From assembly GCA_947625915.1 (NCBI GenBank), contig CANQPX010000001.1, positions 62,001 through 126,000 on the forward strand: a stretch of DNA of 64,000 nucleotides. The letters run 5' to 3'. Below, one piece after another: positions 8,563 to 16,805 of this stretch (its first letter is position 1; every line of letters starts with the position of its first letter). The stretch is from an uncultured Clostridia bacterium (GTDB lineage: Bacteria > Bacillota > Clostridia > Oscillospirales > Ruminococcaceae). The notes below the pieces were generated by a model that ran no database searches, was not told where the DNA came from, and worked only from the letters and a program-made list of their open reading frames with translations. The position numbers and the translations under genes are program-made.

Positions 8563-9453
8563 TTATCCGCAGTCCCAGTTATATACGACTTTGGAAAAAT
8601 CCAGCTTTTTAAGGTTTTCTTCCGGAATGAAGAAATTCCCCACCCCGAGATCTCCCCACATAACTTCGTCCTTCCCGTCGTCCGAAGAAAAGCTCGTACA
8701 CTGGAAAAGCAGTATATCACAATCCTTTATTTCATCATCATAACGCGGGTCGGACTGAGTAAAGAACGGGTACCCGCCTATGCAGGTGTTTTCAAAAACT
8801 CTTTCTTCGTTTATTTCGTCAAAAGCTTCATTGTCGATGTCGTACCAATCTTCTGCTTTTTCTCCGGTAACTTTATTGTAAATTTCCGTAACATTCTCTT
8901 CAAACAGATAATTTGTCACCGACAGCGGACACATTTCCGGTTTTCCCGCTTCAAGGATAAATTCTCCCTCAAAGGGAAACTCTCCGTATTCATCGCTGAA
9001 CTTCGGCATATCTTCCGCCGAAAGCAGTTTGCTTTCATCGGAAATGATATTTTCGTGATATATGACCCGAAAACTTTTTGCACTGCAAGGATCGTCAAGA
9101 TCCAGTCCGTACACCGCCTCGTCATTACTTGCACAGAAAAACTGCAAGATCCCCTTTTGAGGAAAATTTTCGATATGCGGCAATTTTTCAAAATTAAGCT
9201 GTGCAAGCAGTCTTAACGGCTCGTCCTTATGATTTTCCGCCTTATCGAGAGGATATTCCATATCTTTCGGGAAATACGGCACGCCGCCCAGTTTTGTTTC
9301 AAAAACGCTTAGGTTTTCCGCACGTTTCGGCTCAAATCTCAGAACAGGCAGCGGCGGAAATTTTTTGTCTAACTTTTGCATAACTTTTTCCGCAAGTCCT
9401 GCGGGATCGCCTTTGCCCGAAAGTTTATTTACGATATTATCCAAAAATCCCAT
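8563..9453 (-). CDS. DUF1963 (YwqG-like) protein
   Basis: The 296-residue cytoplasmic protein matches the DUF1963/YwqG family in its G-G-x-P-Y-x-P spacing (LGGVPYFPKDMEYP, about 70-83), in the LLAQLNFEKLP strand, and in the C-terminal WGDLGVGNFFIPEENLKKLDFSKVVYNWDCG. The family function is unknown to me. It lies in the lar operon between larB and larC with 4-15 nt gaps and is certainly co-transcribed, but DUF1963 proteins occur in many contexts, so a role in nickel cofactor synthesis is not established. The ribosome site GAAGGGA lies within the end of larB. Confidence 0.8.
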   Translation of the reverse strand: MGFLDNIVNKLSGKGDPAGLAEKVMQKLDKKFPPLPVLRFEPKRAENLSVFETKLGGVPYFPKDMEYPLDKAENHKDEPLRLLAQLNFEKLPHIENFPQKGILQFFCASNDEAVYGLDLDDPCSAKSFRVIYHENIISDESKLLSAEDMPKFSDEYGEFPFEGEFILEAGKPEMCPLSVTNYLFEENVTEIYNKVTGEKAEDWYDIDNEAFDEINEERVFENTCIGGYPFFTQSDPRYDDEIKDCDILLFQCTSFSSDDGKDEVMWGDLGVGNFFIPEENLKKLDFSKVVYNWDCG

Positions 9454-9457
9454 AATT

Positions 9458-10216
9458 TTATTTTTTCCCTTCCATATGATTTACCATGCTTGCGAAATAA
9501 CCCGCTCCGAAGCCGTTGTCAATATTTACAGCGGCAACTCCGCTCGCGCAGGAATTCAGCATTGACAAAAGCGCGGAAAGCCCTCCGAAAGATGCGCCGT
9601 AACCCACGCTCGTGGGAACGGCTATCACCGGGCAGTCCGCAAGTCCGCCTATAACGCTTGCAAGTGCGCCTTCCATTCCCGCGACAGCGATTATAACGCT
9701 TGCGTTCATGATCGACTCTTTATGCGAAAGGAGCCTGTGCAGTCCCGAAACTCCCACATCGTACAGCCGTTCAACGGAATTACCGAGGAATTCCGCCGTC
9801 AGCGCGGCTTCTTCCGCTATGGGGATATCGCTTGTTCCGCCTGTAGCCACAAGCACCGTTCCTATGCCGTCGGGAGCGGGGATCTCGCCGCAGTATGCGA
9901 GCCTTGCATCGTTATTATAGGAAAGCTTATGCGTTTTTGAAACTTCCGCAGCCGCTTCTTCTGACAGCCTTGTAACAAGTACGCGTTCCTGACCGTTATT
10001 TTTCATTGCGGAAATAATATCCGAAATTTGCTTCGGTGTTTTTCCCGCGCCGTATATCACTTCGGGAACGCCCTGCCGTATTTTTCTGTGAAGATCGACT
10101 TTTGCAAAGCCTATATCTTCAAACGGTGCGGTCTTAAAAGCCGTAAGTGCGTCATCCACGGTCATGGAACCGTCCCTCACGGCTTCAAGGATATGTTTTG
10201 TATCGGTATTCATTGA
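9458..10216 (-). CDS. larB: Pyridinium-3,5-biscarboxylic acid mononucleotide synthase LarB
   Basis: The 252-residue enzyme carboxylates and hydrolyses nicotinic acid adenine dinucleotide, the first step of nickel-pincer nucleotide synthesis. Its C-terminal half is an AIR-carboxylase-like (PurE) fold: VATGGTSDIPIAEEAA at about 123, then AGMEGALASVIGG and AVPTSVGYGASFGG. The start at 10216 is chosen because GGAG lies 7 nt upstream; the in-frame ATG at 10231 overlaps that site. A lactate racemase (larA) or another enzyme using the cofactor is not in the window. Confidence 0.93.
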   Translation of the reverse strand, partial: SMNTDTKHILEAVRDGSMTVDDALTAFKTAPFEDIGFAKVDLHRKIRQGVPEVIYGAGKTPKQISDIISAMKNNGQERVLVTRLSEEAAAEVSKTHKLSYNNDARLAYCGEIPAPDGIGTVLVATGGTSDIPIAEEAALTAEFLGNSVERLYDVGVSGLHRLLSHKESIMNASVIIAVAGMEGALASVIGGLADCPVIAVPTSVGYGASFGGLSALLSMLNSCASGVAAVNIDNGFGAGYFASMVNHMEGKK

Positions 10217-10227
10217 ATTTCTCCGAG

Positions 10228-10542
10228 TCAATGTTTTTTTAACAAGGTTTCCTTTATAACGCCTTTAGGGTCTTCTATCAGCAGCACCGCGAGCCATATC
10301 ACAAGTCCCAGTGCCACTGCCGAAAATCCCAGAAAAGCGTCGTTGAGCATATCTTTTGGCGCAGGTGTAAAGTATTCCGCCTTAACTTCAACGAATTCAA
10401 ACACCGCGTCCACAAGCCACATCAGAGCCGCTCCCCAATATATCATACACAAAGTCCCAAGCTTCATCTCGCTCCGCGAATCTGTTTTATACCAGACGGC
10501 TGTACAAACTGCCGCCGCAAAAACCGTTATAAGCAGAGTCAT
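10228..10542 (-). CDS. Small membrane protein in the lar operon
   Basis: The 104-residue protein has three likely membrane segments: about 2-18 (LLITVFAAAVCTAVWY), 28-49 (LGTLCMIYWGAALMWLVDAVFEFV) and 70-90 (AFLGFSAVALGLVIWLAVLLI). The C-terminus is short and basic. I do not recognise a family. The site AAGGGGG precedes the start, and there are 11-13 nt gaps to larB and to the next membrane protein, so the two membrane genes look like a pair. Confidence 0.7.
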   Translation of the reverse strand: MTLLITVFAAAVCTAVWYKTDSRSEMKLGTLCMIYWGAALMWLVDAVFEFVEVKAEYFTPAPKDMLNDAFLGFSAVALGLVIWLAVLLIEDPKGVIKETLLKKH

Positions 10543-10555
10543 AATATTTTCCCCC

Positions 10556-10957
10556 TTAATTTTCGGAAGTCTGTTCCTTTAACGCCTTTTTCTCCACAGC
10601 GGAACTTATCCCCACCATTGCGAGCCATACAGCCGTTACGAGCAAGGACATACCAACGCCCGCCGTTGCCATTTCGTGAAGCATTGCTGCTGTGTCCGCA
10701 GCGTCCGACGCCGCCGTCAGGAACGGGAACCACGGCACTATCTCGCAGTGCCATATATGCTCGAAAACGAGCAGACCGCTGCCGCCCCAGAGCATATTGT
10801 TCAGCCATTTCAGCTTACGGGAAAACGGCATTTTCTCCTGCTCGGGCAAATTTTCTTCACCGATATTCTTGATCGCCTTTGCTTCTTTTTCTTCAACAAC
10901 TTTTGCGGTGATAGTTGTAATTACCGCTTCAACGATCGGAACCGTTACACAAGCCAT
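10556..10957 (-). CDS. Small membrane protein with His/Cys-rich loop, lar operon
   Basis: The 133-residue protein starts with an amphipathic helix (MACVTVPIVEAVITTITAKVV), then a charged stretch. A first hydrophobic segment is at about 55-66 (MLWGGSGLLVFEH) and a second at about 97-118 (GVGMSLLVTAVWLAMVGIS). Between them is FEHIWHCEIVPWF, with two His, one Cys and two Glu close together, a plausible metal site. The family is unknown to me. AAGGAGG lies upstream. Together with the next gene it could form a two-subunit membrane complex; nickel transport is a guess from the operon only. Confidence 0.7.
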   Translation of the reverse strand: MACVTVPIVEAVITTITAKVVEEKEAKAIKNIGEENLPEQEKMPFSRKLKWLNNMLWGGSGLLVFEHIWHCEIVPWFPFLTAASDAADTAAMLHEMATAGVGMSLLVTAVWLAMVGISSAVEKKALKEQTSEN

Positions 10958-10984
10958 AATGATCTTCCTCCTTGAAATTTTTAA

Positions 10985-11221
10985 TTAAAGCAAACTTTTC
11001 GGGTCATATGAAGGCTTTTTGTAAAGTGTATCCTTCTTGCCCTCGATATCTTTTGCGAAAACTTCCTGCCATTCCTCGGCGGTAAAGTCCTCTATCCCAA
11101 CGGTAATGTGGGTATCTCCGCAGCCCAGAGCCTCACAAAGTGCGGCTGTAAGCTTTTTTGCGGCTTCTTTTTTCTGTTCCTCGGTACGTCCTTTAAGCAT
11201 TTTTACCGAAATATGCGGCAT
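10985..11221 (-). CDS. 4-oxalocrotonate tautomerase family protein
   Basis: The 78-residue protein starts Met-Pro-His, so Pro2 becomes the catalytic N-terminal proline of the tautomerase superfamily once Met is removed. The sequence PHISVKMLKGRTEEQKKEAAKKLTAAL fits the family beta-alpha unit, and the usual length is 60-80 residues. The natural substrate is unknown. The site AAAGGAG precedes the start. It sits between the phosphoesterase and the membrane pair in the same operon. Confidence 0.85.
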   Translation of the reverse strand: MPHISVKMLKGRTEEQKKEAAKKLTAALCEALGCGDTHITVGIEDFTAEEWQEVFAKDIEGKKDTLYKKPSYDPKSLL

Positions 11222-11242
11222 AAATATCTCTCCTTTTAAAAT

Positions 11243-11938
11243 TTATTTTCTGCCTTTTTTCTTAGGCTCGGCGCTTTTTATCTGCACCACCTCATCGAAA
11301 AGGCATTGATACCTTGGCGGGATAAGCTTGTTTTTATGCACTTTTCCGAAAAACCACATTTTGAACTTGCAGTCATTTTTTACCGCGTCGAAAAAAGTAT
11401 GCATATGGCTTATCTGTCTTACCTCGAAGCTGAGGAATTCTTTAAGTGAAGCGGGAGGTTCATGAGTGATTATGTAATCCGCTTCGTTATTATTTTCCTG
11501 CATAACGCTGATACCGTGCTTAACTTCTTCGGGAGTGGGAAGTTCCTGTTCCCACCATGTACGGGATTCGCGGCGGATATCTATTTCCTTGGTCTGACCG
11601 CCGCCGAAAGCAAAGAACTTATGTCCTTGGAGCGTGAACATACTTCCCCGCTTCATGCGCATGAGCCTGCCGGAAATAACGTTTACCTTTCCGCCGAACA
11701 TATCCTCTTCCGGGTAACTGTCCAGAAGATCGTAATTTTCGTGGCAGCCTTCAACGAACATTGTATAGAAACGTTTCCTGCCGATCTTTTTAAGTATGCG
11801 TTTTTCCTTTTTTGAGCCGTCCCATACAAATCCGAAATCGCCGCAGACGATAAGAAAATCGCCTTTTTTCAGTTTTTTGATATTTTTATCATTGAAGCGG
11901 CTGTAGTCGCCGTGCATATCGCCTGTTACGCAAATCAA
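11243..11938 (-). CDS. Metallophosphoesterase, TTG start
   Basis: The 231-residue calcineurin-like phosphoesterase has GDMHG (near residue 6), a second motif VCGDFGF, and GCHEN in place of the usual GNHE/GNHD, then THEPP and FGKVHKN near the end. The HG and HE positions for a two-metal site are mostly present; the Asn-to-Cys change in GNHE is unusual. Substrate unknown. The start is TTG at 11938, 8 nt after GGAGG. The longer frame with ATG at 11986 starts inside the promoter spacer and cannot be translated from this transcript. First gene of the lar operon. Confidence 0.85.
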   Translation of the reverse strand: MICVTGDMHGDYSRFNDKNIKKLKKGDFLIVCGDFGFVWDGSKKEKRILKKIGRKRFYTMFVEGCHENYDLLDSYPEEDMFGGKVNVISGRLMRMKRGSMFTLQGHKFFAFGGGQTKEIDIRRESRTWWEQELPTPEEVKHGISVMQENNNEADYIITHEPPASLKEFLSFEVRQISHMHTFFDAVKNDCKFKMWFFGKVHKNKLIPPRYQCLFDEVVQIKSAEPKKKGRK

Positions 11939-11974
11939 ACCGAGTTCCTCCGAAATACAAATATTACACTGTTC

Positions 11975-12003
11975 ATTATAACACATTTTTTCTCAATCGT
12001 CAA
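11975..12003 (-). promoter_or_regulatory. Sigma-A-type promoter of the phosphoesterase-lar operon
   Basis: On the minus strand TTGACG (11998-12003) and TATAAT (11975-11980) are 17 bp apart. The predicted transcript starts near 11968, about 30 nt before the TTG start. The eight genes from 11938 to 6471 follow with gaps of at most 27 nt. Confidence 0.85.
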
Positions 12004-12071
12004 GTTTTTCCATATACAAGGCAAAAAATTGTGTACACATGGTGAAAATTGTACAAAATATAAAAAAGCCC

Positions 12072-12100
12072 TTCCATTCCGGACAAATATCTGTTATAAT
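12072..12100 (+). promoter_or_regulatory. Probable promoter of the D,D-carboxypeptidase gene
   Basis: TATAAT at 12095-12100 has a weak -35 (TTCCAT, 12072-12077) 17 bp upstream. The leader is about 58 nt and holds a hairpin (CACCGC at 12136-12141 with GCGGTG at 12148-12153) between an AAAGGAG sequence and the start codon. Confidence 0.55.
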
Positions 12101-12164
12101 AATATTTGTATACCATTTGACATGAAAGGAGCATACACCGCAGTCAGGCGGTGTTATAACAAAT

Positions 12165-13532
12165 ATGAAATTTTTCAGAAAAGCTGCTGCGCTGATGACA
12201 GCGATATTTACTTTTACCATATTCTCATGCATTCCCGCTTCGGCAGTCACCTTTACGCCGAACTTTACCGTTTCAAGTGAAGCGGCTGTACTCATAAACC
12301 TTGACAAGGACATCATCGTTTACGAAAAAAATCCTACGAAAAAAATGTACCCCGCTTCACTTACAAAAATAATGACCGCCATCGTTGTTCTCGACCATGT
12401 AAAAGACCTTGACAACACCGAATATGAAGCTCCCCTTGTTGTATTTGACGATCTTTACGGGAAAAATCCTTCCGCGGTGGGATATTCCCGCGGAGAGATC
12501 ATCACCGCCAATGACCTGATGTATTCGATGCTGATGTATTCCGCCTGCGAATCGGCGGGGATACTTGCGTATAACGTCGGCGGAGAGAGCATACCCAATT
12601 TCATCGACATGATGAACGCCAAAGCCGAGGAAATAGGCTGCACCGGAACTCATTTCGTCAACCCGCACGGGCTTTACGACGACGACCAGTACACCAATGC
12701 CCGAGATATGGCTCTTATCGCAAAATATGCCGTTGACAACTATCCGAAATTCGTTGAGATAGCTACTACTACCGAATACACGCTCCATGCCACGAATTAC
12801 CACGAGGAAGGTTGGTTAACTATCCACCACACCAACGCTATGACCCAGAACGGAGAGTTCTACTATGAACCTGTCCGCGGACTCAAGACCGGTACTCTTG
12901 ACGAATCCGGAAGGAACCTTATCTCAATGGCTACCAAGGACGGAAACAATTATCTTCTTGTTACAATGTGCGCACCCATGTACAATGATGACGGAACAAA
13001 AGCCAACGATCAGTATACCGATCAGGAAAACATTTACGAATGGGCGTTCAACACCTTTTCCTACGAAAAGATCCTTAGCAAGACCGAAGAGATAACCGAG
13101 ATCCCCGTAAAACTCGGCGATAATGCGGAACACGTTCTGCTTGTGCCGTCGGAAGATTTCTACACATTATGGCCGAACACTCTTGACAGAGCGGATCTTA
13201 AAGCCGAAATAAATACCGACGGTTATCTTGACGCCGACGGAGCGGTCATTGCTCCTGTTGAAAAAGGACAGGTATTCGGAACGTACACGCTTTCGCTTTC
13301 GGGAGAAGTGATATGCACGGCAGAGCTTGTTGCAAAAGATCCCGTTGCTCTTTCGCAGCTTGACTACAACATAATGAAGGCAAAAGCCTTTATCGGTTCG
13401 TTCTGGTTCAAAGCAGCGGCAGCGGCAGCAGCAGTGCTGATAGCATTATATATCACGGTATATATTCTTGCGACGCGAAAGCGCAGGCGCAAGATGAAAA
13501 AGATCTCCTCGCGCTCCAAGAGAAGAATGTAA
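12165..13532 (+). CDS. D-alanyl-D-alanine carboxypeptidase (penicillin-binding protein, S11/DacF type)
   Basis: The 455-residue protein trims the terminal D-Ala of peptidoglycan stem peptides outside the membrane. It has a signal peptide (about 1-28, ending IPASA), the active-site S-x-x-K (PASLTKIMTAIV, near residue 62-74), a K-T-G triad (GLKTGT, near 240), a C-terminal beta domain and a C-terminal membrane helix (AAAAAAAVLIALYITVYILA) followed by a basic tail. The second motif, normally S-x-N, reads S-A-C here (MYSACESAG), an unusual substitution. No good Shine-Dalgarno lies directly before the ATG; AAAGGAG is 34 nt away across a small hairpin. Confidence 0.88.
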   Translation: MKFFRKAAALMTAIFTFTIFSCIPASAVTFTPNFTVSSEAAVLINLDKDIIVYEKNPTKKMYPASLTKIMTAIVVLDHVKDLDNTEYEAPLVVFDDLYGKNPSAVGYSRGEIITANDLMYSMLMYSACESAGILAYNVGGESIPNFIDMMNAKAEEIGCTGTHFVNPHGLYDDDQYTNARDMALIAKYAVDNYPKFVEIATTTEYTLHATNYHEEGWLTIHHTNAMTQNGEFYYEPVRGLKTGTLDESGRNLISMATKDGNNYLLVTMCAPMYNDDGTKANDQYTDQENIYEWAFNTFSYEKILSKTEEITEIPVKLGDNAEHVLLVPSEDFYTLWPNTLDRADLKAEINTDGYLDADGAVIAPVEKGQVFGTYTLSLSGEVICTAELVAKDPVALSQLDYNIMKAKAFIGSFWFKAAAAAAAVLIALYITVYILATRKRRRKMKKISSRSKRRM

Positions 13533-13582
13533 TTATTATATTGTTAAAAGTTATTTTAACGATTGAGTTGTCGAAAAAATAT

Positions 13583-13932
13583 GGTTGTTTGAAAACGGAT
13601 TGCTCTTTATTGCAAAACAGCTCACCGGGCTGTTTTGCAAGATTTAAATTACAATAACCGCTAATACCAAGGGGAACGCTCTCAAACAAACGAAGTTTGT
13701 TTTTGCAGAAGCGTTCCCCTCTTGCCGCTTTCAGCGGAAACGACGCTTGCGTCGTTTTATTCACACCCTTTGCAGAGGCGCCTTCGTAAGGAGAATTTCG
13801 CGCTACTGCGAAAAACGAACTGCGTTCGTTTGCGCGACCAAAGGCTCTGCCTTTGGAAACCGCCAGCGCGGCTGCGCCGGACCGGCTTTTCAATTTTGCG
13901 CTGCGCACAAAATTGTTAAAAACTTTTTTAAC
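13583..13932. repeat. Family B modular hairpin repeat, copy B1
   Basis: This gene-free segment between the carboxypeptidase gene and its terminator is a string of hairpins. In order: GCAAAACAGC/GCTGTTTTGC, GGGGAACGCT with an inner AAACAAAC/GTTTGTTT arm, a GCCGCT/AGCGG stem, an extra ACGACGC/GCGTCGT stem, a CGAAC/GTTCG stem inside GCGC, CCAAAGG/CCTTTGG, the CCAGCGC stem and CAATTTTGCGC. Against B2 and B3, the inner arm, the extra stem and the CCAAAGG stem are specific to this copy. No protein-coding frame is convincing. Confidence 0.85.
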
Positions 13933-13937
13933 AGACC

Positions 13938-13974
13938 AAGCCCCGCTCTTGCGTAACAAGAACGGGGCTTTTTT
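13938..13974 (+). terminator. Rho-independent terminator
   Basis: AGCCCCG-C-TCTTG pairs with CAAGA-A-CGGGGCT and is followed by six T on the plus strand. It would end transcripts from the carboxypeptidase gene after they cross repeat B1. Confidence 0.8.
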
Positions 13975-13991
13975 GACATAATATCAGATCA

Positions 13992-16646
13992 TCATTCGGT
14001 GCGAAGCGCCGTAACGGGATCTTTCCTTGCCGCAACACCCGACGGGATAAGTCCCGCAATAAGCGTAAGAGCCATGCTTATAACTACAAGTATCGCTCCT
14101 CCCACCGGCGGAAGTTCGCAAAGTCCCTTTACATCGGTGAGATGCGTTATTATCATGTTTATCGGAATGTTCAGCAGCAGCGTGGTGATAATTCCTATCG
14201 CGCCTGCCGTAAATCCAACAATAAGCGTTTCGGCATTGAACACGCGGGAAATATCTTTCTTTGACGCGCCTATTGCACGGAGGATACCGATCTCCTTCGT
14301 TCTTTCCAGAACGGAAATATATGTGATGATACCTATCATTATTGAGGAAACTACAAGAGATATTGCCACAAACGCAATAAGTATATAGCTTATCGCATCG
14401 ATTATCGTTGTAACGCTGCTCATCATTATTCCCATGATATCGGTATACTGTATACAAAGATCTTCCTGTCCGCTGTCGTTCATGCGCTTGTTGTAATCGT
14501 CGATGATGTCGGTTATTTCTTCCTTAGACTCAAAATCCTTGGGGAAAATGCTTATGGAACTCGGATCGTCAAGGTCGGAAACTCCCATTATTGCAAGATT
14601 TCCGTCATATGTTGCATCGGTCTGTGCCGCATTCATCTGCTCGGAAAAAGCCTCCGCTACCTGCTCCTCGGTCATGCCCATCTGCAAAGCCTGCTGTATC
14701 TGTGCGCCCATTGCCTGCTGCTCCTCGGGAGGAAGTGTGGCAATATACGCTTGAAGTTCTTCCATTGTCATAGGCTCGGTTTCTTCCGTTTCTGCCTCGG
14801 GAAATTCTATGCCGGTGAAAATATCTGTGTCCGGGTTATCTTTCTGTTCCTTAACTATTTCGCTGTCATTGACTTTATTTATAAGATGTGTCATAAGTTC
14901 CGACTTATAGCCGATCGTTCCGATCTCGCCTGCGGCGGCTGTACTGTCGGAAGGACGGATAATTCCCACGATCTCTATTTCCTCGGCGTTCTGAACTTTT
15001 TCTGTCATGAAAATGGAGTCGTCACGCTTATCCACCCAGACGTCTCCGTCCTTTTCAAAATAGTCGGTATTGAGGAGAAGTTTGAATTTTGTTCCGATAA
15101 TATCGTCAAAATCAATGCTTTCCACCGAGTTTATATCTTCAACAGTTTCGCCGTCGATAGTCCTTTGGATAGCGTCTGTAAGTTCGCTGTCATCGAGAAT
15201 GCCAAGAGTGTAAAGCGAATAGTCTGTTACCTGATTATACTTATTTACGATAAGAACGACTTCGTTATAATTTTCGGGCATTCTTCCTTCAAGGATCTCA
15301 TACTGTGAATCAAGGATCTCTTCTTTGGATATAAGTTCTCTCCATACGTTCATGCTGCTTGCCATTATAGGGTTCTGTGCCATTTGCGAAAGACCCATAT
15401 CGTCAAAGATCGAACTTGGGTTGACCTTGAAAACGCCGTTGGAAGTATCTTCTTTATAAAGTGTGAGCTGAGTCTGATAGGAATATTTTATATCGCTGAC
15501 AAGATCGTTTATGCCCGACTCATCGCTTTCGATAAAATTCTTGAAGCTTTTAAGATCGTTTGCGGAAATTTCCGCGAACATTGCTTCCATCATTTCGGTC
15601 ATAACATTCTGCGGATAAATTTTGCGTTCTTCGATATTTTCTTCATTTCCCTGTGCCATGGACATCATTGTAGTCATAACGGTAGTCATGTCAATGCTTG
15701 TGCCTTCTATGGTAAGAGGATAACTTGAAAGCGTTTCTTCCTGAACGCGGTCTATGTAGTCATGCGTTCCGCTTGAAAGCGAAAGTATGAGCGCGATACC
15801 GATAATTCCTATACTTCCCGCGAAAGCGGTCATGAACGTTCTGCCTTTTTTGGTCATAAGGTTGTTCATGGAAAGTGCCAGTGCGGTAAAGAAAGACATT
15901 GAAGCTTTTTTCTTTACGACTTCGTTCTTCCCTGTCTCGGCAGCGTCGGTCTTTTCCGGAACTTTTCCGTCAAAGGGATCGCTGTCCGCAGTCACCTCAC
16001 CGTCAAGCAGGCGGATAATTCTTGTAGAATATTTTTCCGCAAGTTCGGGGTTATGCGTTACCATAATTATAAGTCTGTCCTTGGCGATCTCTTTCAGGAG
16101 ATCCATGATCTGCACGCTGGTTTCGGAATCAAGCGCGCCTGTAGGCTCGTCCGCAAGCAGGATATCGGGTTCGTTGACGATCGCTCTTGCGATAGCGACT
16201 CTCTGCATCTGACCGCCTGACATCTGGTTAGGTTTTTTATTGAGTTGGTCGCCGAGACCGACTTTTTCCAGTGCTTCAACGGCACGTTTCCTGCGTTCGG
16301 CTTTTGAAACGCCCGACAGGGTAAGTGCAAGTTCCACATTTGAAAGCACGGTCTGGTGCGGGATAAGGTTATAACTCTGGAAAACGAAGCCTATGGAATG
16401 GTTCCTGTAGGTATCCCAATCCTTATCCTTATATTGTTTTGTAGATCTGCCGTTGATAATGAGGTCGCCGCTGGTATACTGATCGAGACCGCCGATAATA
16501 TTAAGGAGGGTAGTTTTTCCGCAGCCTGAATGTCCGAGAATGGAAACGAATTCATTTTCGCGGAACTTCATACTTACGCCGCACAGGGCGTGTATTTCGG
16601 TATCACCAACGGTATAATTCTTGACGATATTGTTAAGCTCAAGCAT
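13992..16646 (-). CDS. ABC transporter, fused ATPase and FtsX-like permease (MacB type)
   Basis: The 884-residue protein joins an ATPase and a permease. ATPase (about 1-225): Walker A GHSGCGKTT, signature SGGQMQRVAIARA, Walker B ILLADEPTGALD, switch His in VTHNPE. Then a first membrane helix (about 275-295), a large extracellular domain (about 300-740, with a Met/Gln/Glu-rich stretch EEQQAMGAQIQQALQMGM) and three C-terminal helices in the FtsX pattern (IDAISYILIAFVAISLVVSS; LIVGFTAGAIGIITTLLL; GGAILVVISMALTLIAGL). Such proteins export lipoproteins or peptides, or act as mechanotransmission units. The start at 16646 follows GAAGGCGG; the longer frame from 16712 was rejected. Confidence 0.9.
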   Translation of the reverse strand: MLELNNIVKNYTVGDTEIHALCGVSMKFRENEFVSILGHSGCGKTTLLNIIGGLDQYTSGDLIINGRSTKQYKDKDWDTYRNHSIGFVFQSYNLIPHQTVLSNVELALTLSGVSKAERRKRAVEALEKVGLGDQLNKKPNQMSGGQMQRVAIARAIVNEPDILLADEPTGALDSETSVQIMDLLKEIAKDRLIIMVTHNPELAEKYSTRIIRLLDGEVTADSDPFDGKVPEKTDAAETGKNEVVKKKASMSFFTALALSMNNLMTKKGRTFMTAFAGSIGIIGIALILSLSSGTHDYIDRVQEETLSSYPLTIEGTSIDMTTVMTTMMSMAQGNEENIEERKIYPQNVMTEMMEAMFAEISANDLKSFKNFIESDESGINDLVSDIKYSYQTQLTLYKEDTSNGVFKVNPSSIFDDMGLSQMAQNPIMASSMNVWRELISKEEILDSQYEILEGRMPENYNEVVLIVNKYNQVTDYSLYTLGILDDSELTDAIQRTIDGETVEDINSVESIDFDDIIGTKFKLLLNTDYFEKDGDVWVDKRDDSIFMTEKVQNAEEIEIVGIIRPSDSTAAAGEIGTIGYKSELMTHLINKVNDSEIVKEQKDNPDTDIFTGIEFPEAETEETEPMTMEELQAYIATLPPEEQQAMGAQIQQALQMGMTEEQVAEAFSEQMNAAQTDATYDGNLAIMGVSDLDDPSSISIFPKDFESKEEITDIIDDYNKRMNDSGQEDLCIQYTDIMGIMMSSVTTIIDAISYILIAFVAISLVVSSIMIGIITYISVLERTKEIGILRAIGASKKDISRVFNAETLIVGFTAGAIGIITTLLLNIPINMIITHLTDVKGLCELPPVGGAILVVISMALTLIAGLIPSGVAARKDPVTALRTE

Positions 16647-16774
16647 TGAGCCGCCTTCTTTCATACAAAAATACACAATAATTATACAACATTTTGCGTT
16701 TACATAATACACTTTTTTATTAATATTGTAAAAATATATATAATAAATTGTTTTGATATGTAACTAAAAATAAA

Positions 16775-16802
16775 AAAACGGTGCAAAAGCCTTGCACCGT
16801 TT
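16775..16802 (-). terminator. Terminator-like hairpin, distal copy
   Basis: ACGGTGCAA pairs with TTGCACCGT; on the minus strand it ends in seven T. It is a base-for-base copy of the 28 bp at 17148-17175, which lies directly after htpG. The two copies bracket repeat B2. Confidence 0.8.
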
Positions 16803-16805
16803 CAG

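Noticed and set aside
13722..13919. Small open frames inside the family B repeats (also 16802-17017, 50201-50413)
   Set aside because: The frames share peptides only because the repeats share DNA; the differences between copies preserve base pairing, not the reading frame.
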